A DNA stretch of 64,000 bases from Paenibacillus artemisiicola (GTDB taxonomy: Bacteria > Bacillota > Bacilli > Paenibacillales > Paenibacillaceae): NCBI RefSeq assembly GCF_017652985.1, contig NZ_JAGGDJ010000006.1:62001-126000 (forward strand), in the 5' to 3' direction. The notes beneath the pieces are model-generated. The model was not told the origin of the DNA. It did no database searches and worked only from the letters and a program-made list of their open reading frames with translations. A program made the translations under genes and the position numbers. Positions 8,132-16,905 of the stretch are shown here, piece after piece (the first letter of the stretch is position 1; every line of letters starts with the position of its first letter).

Positions 8132-8677
8132 ATGCTGGTCAACACGTTTCGAAGGATGAAGTGGATGCTGCGGCACGGCAAGGGCGGGCGTCCGCTGCGC
8201 GAGCTTCCATGGATCAAAGGAAAATTGTACGTCAATCAAGGCGGTACGCTGCGCGTGGGCAACCGGGTCCGGTTCGTCGGCAAGCCTTGGGCGTCGCAGC
8301 TGACCGTCGAGAAAGGGGCGGTGCTGGAGATCGGCGACCGCACGTTTATCAACGCCGGCGTCGGGATCGCCTCCCGCAACCGGGTGACGATCGGGCGCGA
8401 CGTGAAGATCGGGCCGCGCACGAGCATTCTGGACAGCATGTACCATCAGCTGGACGCGAGCGACTCCCCGGGCGGGAGCAAGCCGGTCGTGATCGGCGAC
8501 AACGTCTGGATCGGCACGCGCTGCACGATTCTTCCGGGCGTGACGATCGGCGATAATGCGGTCGTGGCCGCCGGCAGTCTCGTCAACAAGGACGTGCCGC
8601 GGAACGCGCTGGTCGCCGGGACGCCGGCCCGCGTCATCCGCGAGCTCGATATTCCGGAAGGATGGATTCGGGAGTAG
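8132..8677 (+). CDS. Left-handed beta-helix (hexapeptide) acyltransferase
   Basis: The protein (181 aa from this start) is built of hexapeptide repeats such as IGDRTFINAGVGIASRNRVTI and VIGDNVWIGTRCTILPGVTI, ending GDNAVVAAGSLVNKDVPRNA, the signature of the maltose/galactoside O-acetyltransferase group that acetylates sugars from acetyl-CoA. The active-site His is likely in SMYHQLDA. I choose the ATG at 8132 because GGAGGG lies 9 nt upstream; the ATG at 8090 adds 14 residues of low conservation character. It lies apart from the EPS operon but could act on the same polymer. Confidence 0.85.
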   Translation: MLVNTFRRMKWMLRHGKGGRPLRELPWIKGKLYVNQGGTLRVGNRVRFVGKPWASQLTVEKGAVLEIGDRTFINAGVGIASRNRVTIGRDVKIGPRTSILDSMYHQLDASDSPGGSKPVVIGDNVWIGTRCTILPGVTIGDNAVVAAGSLVNKDVPRNALVAGTPARVIRELDIPEGWIRE

Positions 8678-9434
8678 CGCGAACGCGGACGCCGTTATCC
8701 GTTCGGAGCGACGCGATCGGACGCTTGACCGGGCGAATAACCGAACGTTCGGGCCTCTCAGAAATCTCATGGTGACCCCGTATCGTCGCGCGAAAGGACC
8801 ATGGACGATACCCCATCCTGAGTAGCTTTTGGTATTATTAGGTTGTTTTACTAAACAATAGAAGGAAAATGGTTGATTGCGTTGGCTTGTTTATCCGGAA
8901 AATGTGTCTAAGTTGTGAATGGAAAAGGCTGCCGGCGGCGACGGACGCGGTCCGAAGCCGAAAAATGCCCGCGAAAAACCGGGATGCCGCCTGGGTAGAG
9001 AGGCCCGTGGTCCTGCCACATTCCGTCACAACGAAAATGGGCTGTTCTGAAACGCTTTCAATTCTTACAGATTTCTTTCAGATCCGGCATTTCGAGCGTT
9101 TTTCGCTTCGGCTCCGGGAACGGTTCGAAGCCGGCGGAAAAAGAAGCCGGTCGACAAAATCTCCGAATGCGAATTGAGACCAAGGTCACTGTTAAAGCGC
9201 GGACGACCAAGGATTAAATTCAGTACTCCTGATGTATGTCCATGTCCATTTCTTCGCGGTATGTTGGGAATATAGAGCGCTGTCCGATTTTGAGGATAAA
9301 TGGCGAAAACATTAAGGCTTTCTCATACTTTCCGCAGCACGTCAGGTCGTTTGCGGAACGGATCAGGTCAACTGTCGCGCTGATCGCATAACCGGCTATT
9401 GTGTTGAACGAGGGCAAGAAAGGTGATGATAGCG
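8678..9434. other. 757-bp intergenic region, no supported gene
   Basis: One frame at 8869-9177 is open, but its product is unlike any family I know and its AAGGA is too close to the ATG. A perfect inverted repeat TTGTTT-TACT-AAACAA at 8843-8858 looks like a repressor operator or a small hairpin. No promoter, RNA gene or riboswitch could be recognised with confidence, although such a long gap before a regulator gene pair may carry control elements. Confidence 0.4.
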
Positions 9435-10136
9435 ATGGCAATTCAGATCGAATCAAAACGGCTTCTTATCGAGGAACGCAACCGGATCGCCGAAGAGCTT
9501 CACGACCGCGTTTCCCAGCATTTGTTCGGCATCATTTACGCGATTCATTCGATGACGTGCGGCTGGAAAGACCTGACGGATCAACAAAAACTGGAACAGC
9601 TGAAGGAAATTCAGCAGGCGGCTTCTACGGCTTCCGGCGAGCTGCGCGCGACGATTCACAGCTTAAGCTCGTCCAAGGGCGGGAACGACTCCTGGATCGG
9701 CCTCGTCCGTTCGCATCTGGCCAACCAGGCGAAGCTGAGCGGCGTCAATATCGCGTTCAGCGCCGCGCAGACGGTCGGCCAGCTGGCCCTGAACCTGCAG
9801 AAGGCGCTGTACCGCATTATCCTGGAAGGCGTGGGCAACGCGATTCGCCACGGCGCCAGCCAGTGCGTCAACATCGAACTCACCGTCAAGCAGGGCGCCG
9901 TCCGGCTGACGATCGAAGACGACGGAAGGGGCTTCGACGTCCGGGCGAAGACGGTCAAGACCGGCTCGGGCTCCGGCTTCGGACTGTCCAACATGCGCGC
10001 GCTCGCCGTATCGCTCGGGGGCACCTTTGATATCGAAAGCAAGATAGGAAGCGGAACGCGGATCCTGATCTGGCTGCCGCTCGCCGATATTGCCGGCGTA
10101 AGCGAAGGCACTACTCAAACTACGAAAAGCGGGTGA
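9435..10136 (+). CDS. Soluble NarL-type sensor histidine kinase
   Basis: The 233-aa protein has no membrane span or sensor domain and starts almost directly with the HisKA_3 dimerisation helix EERNRIAEELHDRVSQHLFG, with phospho-acceptor His23. The HATPase_c domain follows, with GVGNAIRHG (N box), EDDGRGFD (G1) and GSGFGLSNMRALA (G2). The ATG at 9435 is chosen because AAAGGTGAT pairs well with 16S rRNA 7 nt upstream; GTG 9423 and ATG 9426 are too close to it. It is paired with the response regulator 4 nt downstream. A cytoplasmic kinase of this size suggests an internal signal or a partner protein. Confidence 0.92.
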   Translation: MAIQIESKRLLIEERNRIAEELHDRVSQHLFGIIYAIHSMTCGWKDLTDQQKLEQLKEIQQAASTASGELRATIHSLSSSKGGNDSWIGLVRSHLANQAKLSGVNIAFSAAQTVGQLALNLQKALYRIILEGVGNAIRHGASQCVNIELTVKQGAVRLTIEDDGRGFDVRAKTVKTGSGSGFGLSNMRALAVSLGGTFDIESKIGSGTRILIWLPLADIAGVSEGTTQTTKSG

Positions 10137-10140
10137 TAGC

Positions 10141-10809
10141 ATGCGGGTCGTTATCGTTGACGATCATCCATTGGTCCGCAAAGGACTGATTGCCGTACTT
10201 GAAAGCGAAAAAGAAGTCGAAGTCGTGGGCGTATCGGAGTCCGTCGAGGACGCCATGACGCTCATCGCGCAAACGGAGCCCGATCTCGCCATCGTCGATA
10301 TTCGGCTCGGAGACCGGACCGGATTCGAATTGGTCGAGCATTTCGGCGACATGCCGTGCCGGTTCATCATGCTGACCTCGTCCGCGGCGGAGTTCGACGT
10401 CCGCAGGGCCGAGGAAAGCGGCGCCTTCGGCTACGTATTGAAGGATTCGATGCCCGAGGAACTGCTGCTCGCGATCAAAATGGTCGACAGGGGCCGCAAG
10501 TATTTCGATCAAGGCTTGATGGAAGTGTTGATCCGGAAGGAAGCGGACGATCCGCTCGAGAAGCTGACGCCGAAGGAGCGGGAAGTGCTGATCGCGCTCG
10601 GCGAAGGGTTGTCGAACGGCGCCATGGCGAAAAAATTGACGATCAGCGAGTTCACGGTGAAGAAGCACGTCAGCCGGATTTTTCAAAAACTAAACCTGAA
10701 CGACCGCACGCAGGCCGCGCTGTACGCGCAGTCGCGGGGCATGACGGCCTATTCGCCGCCGGAAGACCGGAAGGAAGAGAATCTGGATCCGACTGGTACG
10801 AAAGTATAA
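10141..10809 (+). CDS. NarL/FixJ-family response regulator
   Basis: The receiver domain has the acidic pair D7-D8, the phospho-acceptor D53 in AIVDIRLGD, and K in YVLKDS near residue 100. The C-terminal LuxR-type helix-turn-helix (LTPKEREVLIALGEGLSNGAMAKKLTISEFTVKKHVSRI is the segment, about residues 144-182) binds DNA. It is the partner of the upstream kinase. Its location 250 bp ahead of the EPS operon makes that operon a candidate target, by analogy to DegU-like control of matrix genes; this is inference. Confidence 0.93.
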   Translation: MRVVIVDDHPLVRKGLIAVLESEKEVEVVGVSESVEDAMTLIAQTEPDLAIVDIRLGDRTGFELVEHFGDMPCRFIMLTSSAAEFDVRRAEESGAFGYVLKDSMPEELLLAIKMVDRGRKYFDQGLMEVLIRKEADDPLEKLTPKEREVLIALGEGLSNGAMAKKLTISEFTVKKHVSRIFQKLNLNDRTQAALYAQSRGMTAYSPPEDRKEENLDPTGTKV

Positions 10810-11019
10810 CAAGAGATGGCTAAATGGCGGTAGGGTGAGCTACGACGGGAGTAGATTTAAAATCATCCTGCCGCGTAATAGTCTTGTAAGGCTTTGTCGC
10901 TATAGAATGAAAATAGCGCAAGCGACTTGCAGAAATTTGATGAAATTACAGGCGTCAATGCGAAAAACGACCAACTGAACTGTCATCATAAGTCAGAATA
11001 TTCAGAAAAAATTTACATT

Positions 11020-11040
11020 TCGTTCGTACTACGCGAACGA
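11020..11040. promoter_or_regulatory. Inverted repeat upstream of the EPS operon
   Basis: TCGTTCG (11020-11026) and CGAACGA (11034-11040) form a perfect 7-bp inverted repeat with a 7-nt centre, ending 9 nt before the Shine-Dalgarno site of the first EPS gene. It could be an operator or a hairpin affecting translation. The 250-bp gap also holds a possible -10 (TATAGAAT near 10899), without a clear -35. Confidence 0.35.
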
Positions 11041-11061
11041 GATCGGTATGGAGGATGCATC

Positions 11062-11820
11062 TTGGAACTGCTGCGATATTGGCGTTTTATTAAGAAAAGG
11101 CTGTGGCTGATCGCCCTGATCGTCATCGTCAGCTGCACCGCCGTCGGCTACTACACGAACCACTTCCTGCAGCCTCAGTATCAGGCTACCGCCCAGCTGA
11201 TCGTAAGCGGACAGCTGACGGATCCGAAAGCGGACGCCGCGAACGTCGACATCGGCGCCATCAACTCCAACATCGCGCTGATCAAGACGTACAAAGCGAT
11301 CGTCCGCACGCCCCGCATCATGTCGAAGGTCGCCGAGCGGTTTCCCGATCTGCATGCCAGCGCGGACGAGCTGATCGCGAGGGTATCCGTCGGCTCCGTC
11401 AGCGACACGCAGGTCATGACGATTTCCGCGACGGACACGAACTACACGCGGGCCGCCAAAATGGCGAACGCGGTCTCGACGGTGTTCCAGCAGGAAGTCA
11501 AGACGCTGATGAAGCTCGACAACGTGTCGATCCTGAACCCGGCGGACACGACGAAGCATCCCGGCCCGCTCTCCCCGCATCCGACGACGAACATCATGGT
11601 CGCGTTCATCGTCTCGGCGCTCATCGGCATCGGCATCGCCTTCGTGCTCGATCAGCTCGACAATACGGTGAAGACCGAGGAAGACGTCGCGGAGCTGCTC
11701 GGCGTGACCGCGCTGGCGGCCATTCCGAAGGCGAAGCGCCACAACCTGGCCGACCGCCGGCCGAAGGCGCAGATTACGAATTTGGCAGGAGGGAAAGAAA
11801 ATGTCTCGTTCGACGCTTAA
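11062..11820 (+). CDS. Polysaccharide co-polymerase / kinase activator (Wzz, YveK type)
   Basis: Starting at the TTG at 11062 (GGAGG seven nt upstream) gives 252 aa with LELLRYWRFIKKRLWLIALI, then an extracellular loop and a second membrane span (NIMVAFIVSALIGIGIAFVL, about residues 180-199), the Wzz layout. It is the Gram-positive CpsC/YveK type that sets chain length and activates the cytoplasmic BY-kinase. The Pro-rich HPGPLSPHPTTN before the second span is typical. The C-terminal tail overlaps the kinase start by 20 bp, showing coupling. A longer frame from 10927 lacks a good ribosome site and Wzz similarity. Confidence 0.9.
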   Translation: MELLRYWRFIKKRLWLIALIVIVSCTAVGYYTNHFLQPQYQATAQLIVSGQLTDPKADAANVDIGAINSNIALIKTYKAIVRTPRIMSKVAERFPDLHASADELIARVSVGSVSDTQVMTISATDTNYTRAAKMANAVSTVFQQEVKTLMKLDNVSILNPADTTKHPGPLSPHPTTNIMVAFIVSALIGIGIAFVLDQLDNTVKTEEDVAELLGVTALAAIPKAKRHNLADRRPKAQITNLAGGKENVSFDA

Positions 11821-12445
11821 CCGCAGCCTGATCGTCGAAACGCATCCGGGCTCCGCGATTTCCGAAGCGTTCCGCGGCCTGCGGACGAATCTGGAATTCT
11901 CGGGCGGCGGCGAAGAATACAGAACCGTCTCGGTCACGTCTTCCCTGCGCGGCGAAGGAAAAAGCACGACCGCGGCCAATTTGGCCGTGACGTACGCAAA
12001 GGCAAACCGCCGCGTGCTGATCGTCGACGCGGATCTGCGCAAGCCGGCGCTGCACGAGCTGTTCGGTCTGCCGAACCGCCTCGGGCTCAGCAACGCGCTG
12101 ATGAAGCACGGCAAGCTGGACGAAGTGATCCAGCGCACGAACGTGGCGAATCTCAGCGCGGTAACGGCCGGGCCGATCCCGCCGAATCCGTCGGAAATGC
12201 TCGATTCGGACGCCTTCTCGGCTTTGCTGCAGGCGGCGAAGGAGCAATTCGACCTCGTCATCGTCGACACGCCGCCGGTAACCGATCTCTCGGACGGGCT
12301 GGTCGTGGCGAGCCGCTGCGACGGCGTCGTCCTGGTCATGAAGGCGGGCAGAGTGAAGAACGAAACGGCGCTGAAAGCGAAAGCGGCGCTCGACTACGGC
12401 AAAGCCAAGATCATCGGCGCGGTTCTGACGAACGTCAATCGATAA
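11801..12445 (+). CDS. BY-kinase, CpsD/CapB type
   Basis: The 214-aa P-loop protein has Walker A in RGEGKSTTAANLA, Walker A' in VLIVDADLRKPA and Walker B in LVIVDTPPVTD, as in bacterial tyrosine kinases that control polysaccharide export with their Wzz partner. It is preceded by GGAGGGAAAGAAA. The family usually ends in a cluster of tyrosines that are autophosphorylated; here the protein ends LTNVNR and has no such cluster. It may therefore act as an oscillating ATPase without the Tyr cluster, or phosphorylate partners only. Confidence 0.92.
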   Translation: MSRSTLNRSLIVETHPGSAISEAFRGLRTNLEFSGGGEEYRTVSVTSSLRGEGKSTTAANLAVTYAKANRRVLIVDADLRKPALHELFGLPNRLGLSNALMKHGKLDEVIQRTNVANLSAVTAGPIPPNPSEMLDSDAFSALLQAAKEQFDLVIVDTPPVTDLSDGLVVASRCDGVVLVMKAGRVKNETALKAKAALDYGKAKIIGAVLTNVNR

Positions 12446-12498
12446 CCGGAAGGGGCGCGCCGCCCGGCCGGCTGTCAGGAAATGTCTCCTGTTCCTTT

Positions 12499-12599
12499 AT
12501 CATCGGAGGCACTCGGTCATGCTGTGGGTCAGCCGACCTTAGACGTTCATCGTCAAGGGTATGACGTGAGGACGGGTTGAATGCCCGGTGCTCTATGAT
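12499..12599 (+). ncRNA. Candidate EAR (epsC-type) leader RNA
   Basis: The segment between the BY-kinase gene and galU can close on itself: ATCAT (12499-12503) pairs with ATGAT (12595-12599) and GAG(G)CAC (12506-12512) with GTGCTC (12588-12593). Inside are hairpins CGTCA/TGACG (12551-12566) and CGGG/CCCG (12573-12587) and further pairing around 12513-12538. A terminator hairpin follows at once. EAR elements (epsC RNA) sit at the same place, just after epsB-type kinase genes in Bacillales EPS operons, and make RNA polymerase read through terminators. Position and architecture fit; I could not align it to the family model. Confidence 0.6.
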
Positions 12600-12611
12600 C
12601 GATCTAAAAGT

Positions 12612-12658
12612 ACGAGCTATGTTTACTCGTCACAAGAGAAAACATAGCTCGTGTTTTT
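12612..12658 (+). terminator. Terminator inside the EPS operon, after the EAR-like RNA
   Basis: ACGAGCTATGTTT (12612-12624) pairs perfectly over 13 bp with AAACATAGCTCGT (12640-12652), followed by five T. A terminator this strong in mid-operon implies conditional read-through, in keeping with a processive antitermination element just upstream. Confidence 0.88.
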
Positions 12659-12717
12659 AGCACCATGATAGACAAAACACATAGAACACATAGAAAAAAA
12701 CGGATAGGGTGAGACAT

Positions 12718-13617
12718 ATGAAAAAAGTGAGAAAAGCGATTATCCCAGCGGCCGGACTCGGCACACGGTTCCTGCCCGCAACCAAAGCAATGCCGAAGGA
12801 GATGCTGCCGATCGTCGACAAGCCGACCATCCAGTACATCGTGGAAGAGGCCATCGCGTCCGGCATCGAGGACATTATCGTCGTCACGGGCAAAGGGAAA
12901 CGGGCTATCGAAGATCACTTTGACATTGCCTTCGAGCTCGAACAGTCGCTGCTGGAAAAAGGAAAGCTGGACATCTTGAAGAAGGTTCAGCAATCCTCGA
13001 ACGTGGAGCTCCACTATATCCGTCAGAAAGAAGCGAAAGGACTGGGACATGCCGTATGGTGCGCGCGGAACTTCATCGGCGACGAGCCGTTTGCGGTATT
13101 GCTCGGCGACGACATCGTGCAGTCCGACATACCTTGCACGAGGCAGCTTATCGAGCAATACGAGCAAACGGGAAAATCGGTCATCGGCGTCCAGACGGTC
13201 GGGCCGGAACAGACGGACCGCTACGGGATCGTGGATCCGCTGGAGAAATTCGAACGGCTCTACAAGGTGAACCGCTTCGTGGAGAAGCCGCCGAAGGGAC
13301 AAGAGCCGTCGAACCTGGCGATCATGGGCCGGTACGTATTGACCCCTGAAATCTTCGACTACCTGGGCCGGCACGAGACCGGATCGGGCGGCGAGATTCA
13401 GCTGACCGACGCCATTCAGAAATTGAACGAAGACATGGGCGTGTACGCGTACGATTTCGAAGGCATCCGCTACGACGTCGGCGAGAAGCTCGGCTTCATC
13501 AAGACGACGATCGAGTTCGCGCTGCGCAACAGCGAGCTCCGTTATACCCTCATCGAAGAATTGGAGGGAATACTCGAACGCGAGAAAGTGAGTGAGCAAC
13601 ATGGCCCAACGGTATGA
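12718..13617 (+). CDS. galU: UTP-glucose-1-phosphate uridylyltransferase
   Basis: The 299-aa enzyme makes UDP-glucose from UTP and glucose-1-phosphate. The nucleotide-binding loop [21 protein letters not shown] (about residues 9-29, PKEMLP included) and VEKP later in the chain are classical GalU features. The ATG at 12718 follows AGGGTGAGACAT. It is the first gene after the leader RNA and terminator, and its product feeds Ugd and the glucosyltransferases of this operon. Its end overlaps the next gene by 26 bp. Confidence 0.95.
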   Translation: MKKVRKAIIPAAGLGTRFLPATKAMPKEMLPIVDKPTIQYIVEEAIASGIEDIIVVTGKGKRAIEDHFDIAFELEQSLLEKGKLDILKKVQQSSNVELHYIRQKEAKGLGHAVWCARNFIGDEPFAVLLGDDIVQSDIPCTRQLIEQYEQTGKSVIGVQTVGPEQTDRYGIVDPLEKFERLYKVNRFVEKPPKGQEPSNLAIMGRYVLTPEIFDYLGRHETGSGGEIQLTDAIQKLNEDMGVYAYDFEGIRYDVGEKLGFIKTTIEFALRNSELRYTLIEELEGILEREKVSEQHGPTV

Positions 13618-14284
13618 CCGCGAGGCGGTCGCGACCGATTCCGATTCGTTCCGGCTTGCGCTGACGAAGGAGAGCGATCTGTCCTACCTCGTGGTCAAGC
13701 GCGTCATCGACATTGCGGGCGCGCTGTTCGGCCTCGTGTTCTTCCTGCCGCTCTTCCTGCTCGTCGCCCTCTGCATCAAGCTGGAGGATCCGAAGGGTTC
13801 GGTGTTCTTCTACCAGACCCGGATCGGCAAGGACGAGAAGCCCTTCCGCATGTTCAAGTTCCGTTCCATGGTCTCGAACGCGGAGGAGCGGCTGAAGGAA
13901 CTGCTCGCCAAGAACGAAATTCAAGGCGCGATGTTCAAGATGAAGGACGACCCGCGCATCACGAAGGTCGGCAAATTCATCCGCAAAACGAGCATCGACG
14001 AGCTTCCGCAGCTGATCAACGTGCTGCGCGGCGACATGTCGCTCGTCGGACCGCGGCCGCCGCTGAAGCGCGAAGTCGCGGAGTACACGGAACACGACAA
14101 GCTGCGTTTGACCGTGACGGGCGGCTGCACCGGCCTCTGGCAGGTGAGCGGCCGCAACGACCTCAGCTTCGAGCAGATGGTCGAGCTGGACCTGAAGTAT
14201 ATCCAAAACCGCAGCATCGCGGGGGATATGAAGATCATATTCAAGACATTCAAGCTCCTCGTCGGGGCGAAGGACGCTTTTTAA
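13592..14284 (+). CDS. Priming sugar-phosphate transferase (undecaprenyl phosphate)
   Basis: This 230-aa member of the bacterial sugar transferase family starts polymer assembly by moving a sugar-1-phosphate onto undecaprenyl phosphate. It has one N-terminal membrane helix ([20 protein letters not shown]), then the family motifs [43 protein letters not shown] is the adjoining block, and [10 protein letters not shown]. It lacks the extra membrane region of the long WbaP form. The GTG at 13592 or the ATG at 13601 could be the start. It lies in the EPS operon after galU, suggesting glucose or galactose as first sugar. Confidence 0.93.
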   Translation: MSNMAQRYDREAVATDSDSFRLALTKESDLSYLVVKRVIDIAGALFGLVFFLPLFLLVALCIKLEDPKGSVFFYQTRIGKDEKPFRMFKFRSMVSNAEERLKELLAKNEIQGAMFKMKDDPRITKVGKFIRKTSIDELPQLINVLRGDMSLVGPRPPLKREVAEYTEHDKLRLTVTGGCTGLWQVSGRNDLSFEQMVELDLKYIQNRSIAGDMKIIFKTFKLLVGAKDAF

Positions 14285-14305
14285 ACGAATGGGACGGGAG
14301 TTATC

Positions 14306-15562
14306 ATGAAGAAAATCATGTTTATTACGAACCGGCTGCCATTCCCGAACACGGACGGACGCAAAAACATGCTGCTGCAGTACATCCGTCAGATGAAGGA
14401 GCTTCATCCGGGCAGCGAGCTCGTGAATCTGTCGTTCGTGGACGACGTGAAGTACTTGAAGGACCGGCCGGAAGAGATCGACGAGCTCGTCTGCATCGAG
14501 CTGCCGGGCCTGCCCGAGAAGCTGTTCAACATCGCGGTGTACTCGCTGCTGCTGCGCAAATGGCCGCTTCAAGTGTCCGTCTACTATTCCCGCAAGACGC
14601 ACCGCAAGGTCAAGGAGATCGTGAAGGCCCAGAAGCCGGAGGTCATCCTGTACGACATGGTGCGGGTCGCGGAATACGCGACGCATAGCGGCGGGCAGCA
14701 CGTCATGAGCTATGACGACCTGCTGTCGCTGCGCTACAAGCGGCAGCTGGAATGGTTCCAGTACATTCCGTCGATCTTCGGCGGCTTCGCGAACAAGCTG
14801 CCGGGCAGCATGAAGAAGCTCGCGGACATGAAGTTCGTGCAGAAATGGCTGATCGAGTTCGAGAGCCGGCTGCTGGACAAGTACGAGAAGAAGGTGGCGC
14901 CGCGCTTCGATCATCTCGTCTTCACGTCGCCGGTCGAAGCGGAGAATTTCCGGAAGACGACCCGCCACGAATCGTGCTACGGCATTCCGATGAAGTTCGA
15001 GCCGGACCATGCGCGGGGCAAGGGACCGCGGCGGTACGACCGCAACAAGCTGGTGTTCGTCGGGAAGATGGACATTCCGCATAACAGTTCCGCCGTCGTG
15101 TACTTCTGCGAGCGCGTATGGCCGAGCATCAAGCGGCAGGCGCCGGACACGACGTTCTACATCGTCGGGAAAAATCCGACCCCGCAGGTGCTGCGGCTGC
15201 AGGAGACGTATCCGGGCGTCGTCGTGACCGGGGAAGTGGACGACGTGAAGCGGGTCGTCGGCGACTCGGCGCTCATGATCGCGCCGATGCTGTTCGGGAC
15301 GGGCATCAAGACGAAGATCGTCGAGGCCATGTCCTGGGGCGTGCCGGTCGTGACGAACCACATCGGCATCGAGGGCATCAACGCGAGTCACGGCGAGGAC
15401 CTGTTCGTCTGCGATTCGGACGACGACATCGTGCGCAACGTGCTGCTGCTGCTGAACAACGACGAGCTGAACGAGAAGGTATCGCGCAATTCGGTGCGTT
15501 ACGTGGCCAGCAACTTCAGCAGCTCCGCGACGCGCAAAAACATGGAGCTGATCTTATCGTAA
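14306..15562 (+). CDS. Glycosyltransferase, GT4 type
   Basis: The 418-aa protein has the GT-B fold of GT4 enzymes. The N-terminal domain starts MKKIMFITNRLPFPNTDGRK, and the C-terminal donor domain holds LVFVGKMDIPHN, VVVTGEVDDVK and MLFGTGIKTKIVEAMSWGVP, with the Glu of the EX7E-type donor site in IKTKIVEAM. It is cytoplasmic or membrane-associated and adds one sugar to the lipid-linked repeat unit. GGGACGGGAG precedes the ATG. Donor and acceptor cannot be derived from sequence; the ManC and Ugd genes downstream make mannose or glucuronate plausible. Confidence 0.9.
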   Translation: MKKIMFITNRLPFPNTDGRKNMLLQYIRQMKELHPGSELVNLSFVDDVKYLKDRPEEIDELVCIELPGLPEKLFNIAVYSLLLRKWPLQVSVYYSRKTHRKVKEIVKAQKPEVILYDMVRVAEYATHSGGQHVMSYDDLLSLRYKRQLEWFQYIPSIFGGFANKLPGSMKKLADMKFVQKWLIEFESRLLDKYEKKVAPRFDHLVFTSPVEAENFRKTTRHESCYGIPMKFEPDHARGKGPRRYDRNKLVFVGKMDIPHNSSAVVYFCERVWPSIKRQAPDTTFYIVGKNPTPQVLRLQETYPGVVVTGEVDDVKRVVGDSALMIAPMLFGTGIKTKIVEAMSWGVPVVTNHIGIEGINASHGEDLFVCDSDDDIVRNVLLLLNNDELNEKVSRNSVRYVASNFSSSATRKNMELILS

Positions 15563-15594
15563 CGCCGTATATTGCCAGCAGAGCGAAAGCCGAC

Positions 15595-16905
15595 ATGGTT
15601 CGAAAGCTCATCATCGTGCTGTTTCTCTTCTCGATCGCCGTCATCTCGTACGATAGTTTGCCGTATTTCCACTTTTCGGTCTACCGGCCGCTTTCGATGT
15701 TTTCGATGTTCGCCGCCTCGTTTCTGCTGCTGTTTACCGGCTATCGGTTCAAGACGGGCGATTATTTCCTGGTCGCGTTCGCGATGTACAGCGTCGCCCA
15801 TTCGCTCATCGTCTCCGTAGGCTACGGAGACACGGGAAGCAGCTTCAAGCATGTCATAACGCTTCTGTTCGGGCTAAGTATGTACCGAACGTCGGTTTAT
15901 ATCGCGGAGCAGACGAAGGAAGATCCCGAATTGATCGGCTGGATCGCCAAGAGCCTGATGGTGGCGTTCATCCCGCCGATCTTCGCCGGGTTCCTGCAGC
16001 TGATGGACTCGCTGGTCCTGCACAGCGGCTTCTCGATGCCGTTCACCGGCCTGTTCTCGGAGAAGGTGTACAAAGGCCGGATCCAGCTGCTGTCGGGCGA
16101 GCCGTCATGGGGCGCCATCCATATGCTGAGCGGCGGCCTGCTGATGTTCTTCCTGTACAAGCGCGGCTTCCGCAAGCAGCTGCCGCTCCTGATCGGCACC
16201 GCCGTGCTGCTGGTGCTGTCGTTCTCGGCGTACGCCTACAGCGTGCTGCTGACCGCGATGCTCATCTACGTGCTTATCGCGAACAAGAACCGCGGGAAGA
16301 TGCTGCTCGTGCTGGGCGTCTGCGTGCTGGTCGTCGCCGTCGGCGTGCCGTATCTGCTCGAGACGTTCCACGTCAGCGGCTATTTCACCGAGCGGTTCCA
16401 ATTTAACTTCAATCACTTGATCAAGACGGACAACTCCATGTTCATCCGGGTTTATTTTCCGGCGATCGGGTTCATCGAGTTTGCGCAGCATCCCGTATTC
16501 GGCGTCGGCGGCGGGTTTTACTACCGGGAATTCGCGGATCTGCTGCTCCGGCATTTCAGCGACGGGCTGAAGTTCAAGGAAGTGGCCGATCTCGTATTCG
16601 ACCGTCCGGACATGGCGACGTCGCGGAACCTGCTGTCCAAAGTATTCGCGGAGGAAGGATTGATCGGCGCGGTGCTGATCGGCGGCTTCATGGCCGCGAT
16701 CCTGAAGAGCGCCGGAAAGAGCCCGTACGCCAAGTTCGCGTTCGCGCTGTGCGTCGCGCTCGTCATGAATTTCGATTCCTATTCCTTCGTGAACTTCTGG
16801 CTGCTCATCGGGTTCATCCGCGGCGGGTTCTTCCAGGAACGGCCGGCCGTCCTTGCGGCCGCATCGGATACGCAGAGCATGAAGGGAATGAAACGGATCG
16901 CATGA
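15595..16905 (+). CDS. EPS polymerase / O-antigen ligase-like membrane protein
   Basis: From the ATG at 15595 the product is 436 aa with about ten hydrophobic spans (LIIVLFLFSIAVISY, SMFAASFLLLFTGY, LLIGTAVLLVLSFSAYAY, LLVLGVCVLVVAVGVPYLL and others) and a long loop between spans containing HPVFGVGGGFYYREF, the Wzy/WaaL-like layout. Such proteins polymerise lipid-linked repeat units outside the membrane. No strong ribosome site was found, so translational coupling to the GT4 gene 33 nt upstream is likely. Its stop overlaps the next start (ATGA). Sequence identity within this group is low, so the role rests on topology and context. Confidence 0.8.
   Translation: MVRKLIIVLFLFSIAVISYDSLPYFHFSVYRPLSMFSMFAASFLLLFTGYRFKTGDYFLVAFAMYSVAHSLIVSVGYGDTGSSFKHVITLLFGLSMYRTSVYIAEQTKEDPELIGWIAKSLMVAFIPPIFAGFLQLMDSLVLHSGFSMPFTGLFSEKVYKGRIQLLSGEPSWGAIHMLSGGLLMFFLYKRGFRKQLPLLIGTAVLLVLSFSAYAYSVLLTAMLIYVLIANKNRGKMLLVLGVCVLVVAVGVPYLLETFHVSGYFTERFQFNFNHLIKTDNSMFIRVYFPAIGFIEFAQHPVFGVGGGFYYREFADLLLRHFSDGLKFKEVADLVFDRPDMATSRNLLSKVFAEEGLIGAVLIGGFMAAILKSAGKSPYAKFAFALCVALVMNFDSYSFVNFWLLIGFIRGGFFQERPAVLAAASDTQSMKGMKRIA

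Noticed and set aside
9048..9064. cre-like sequence TGAAACGCTTTCA
   Set aside because: One base shorter than the CcpA consensus and not near a promoter I can support.
8869..9177. 102-codon ORF
   Set aside because: Ribosome site too close to the ATG, no similarity by eye to any family, composition like non-coding sequence.
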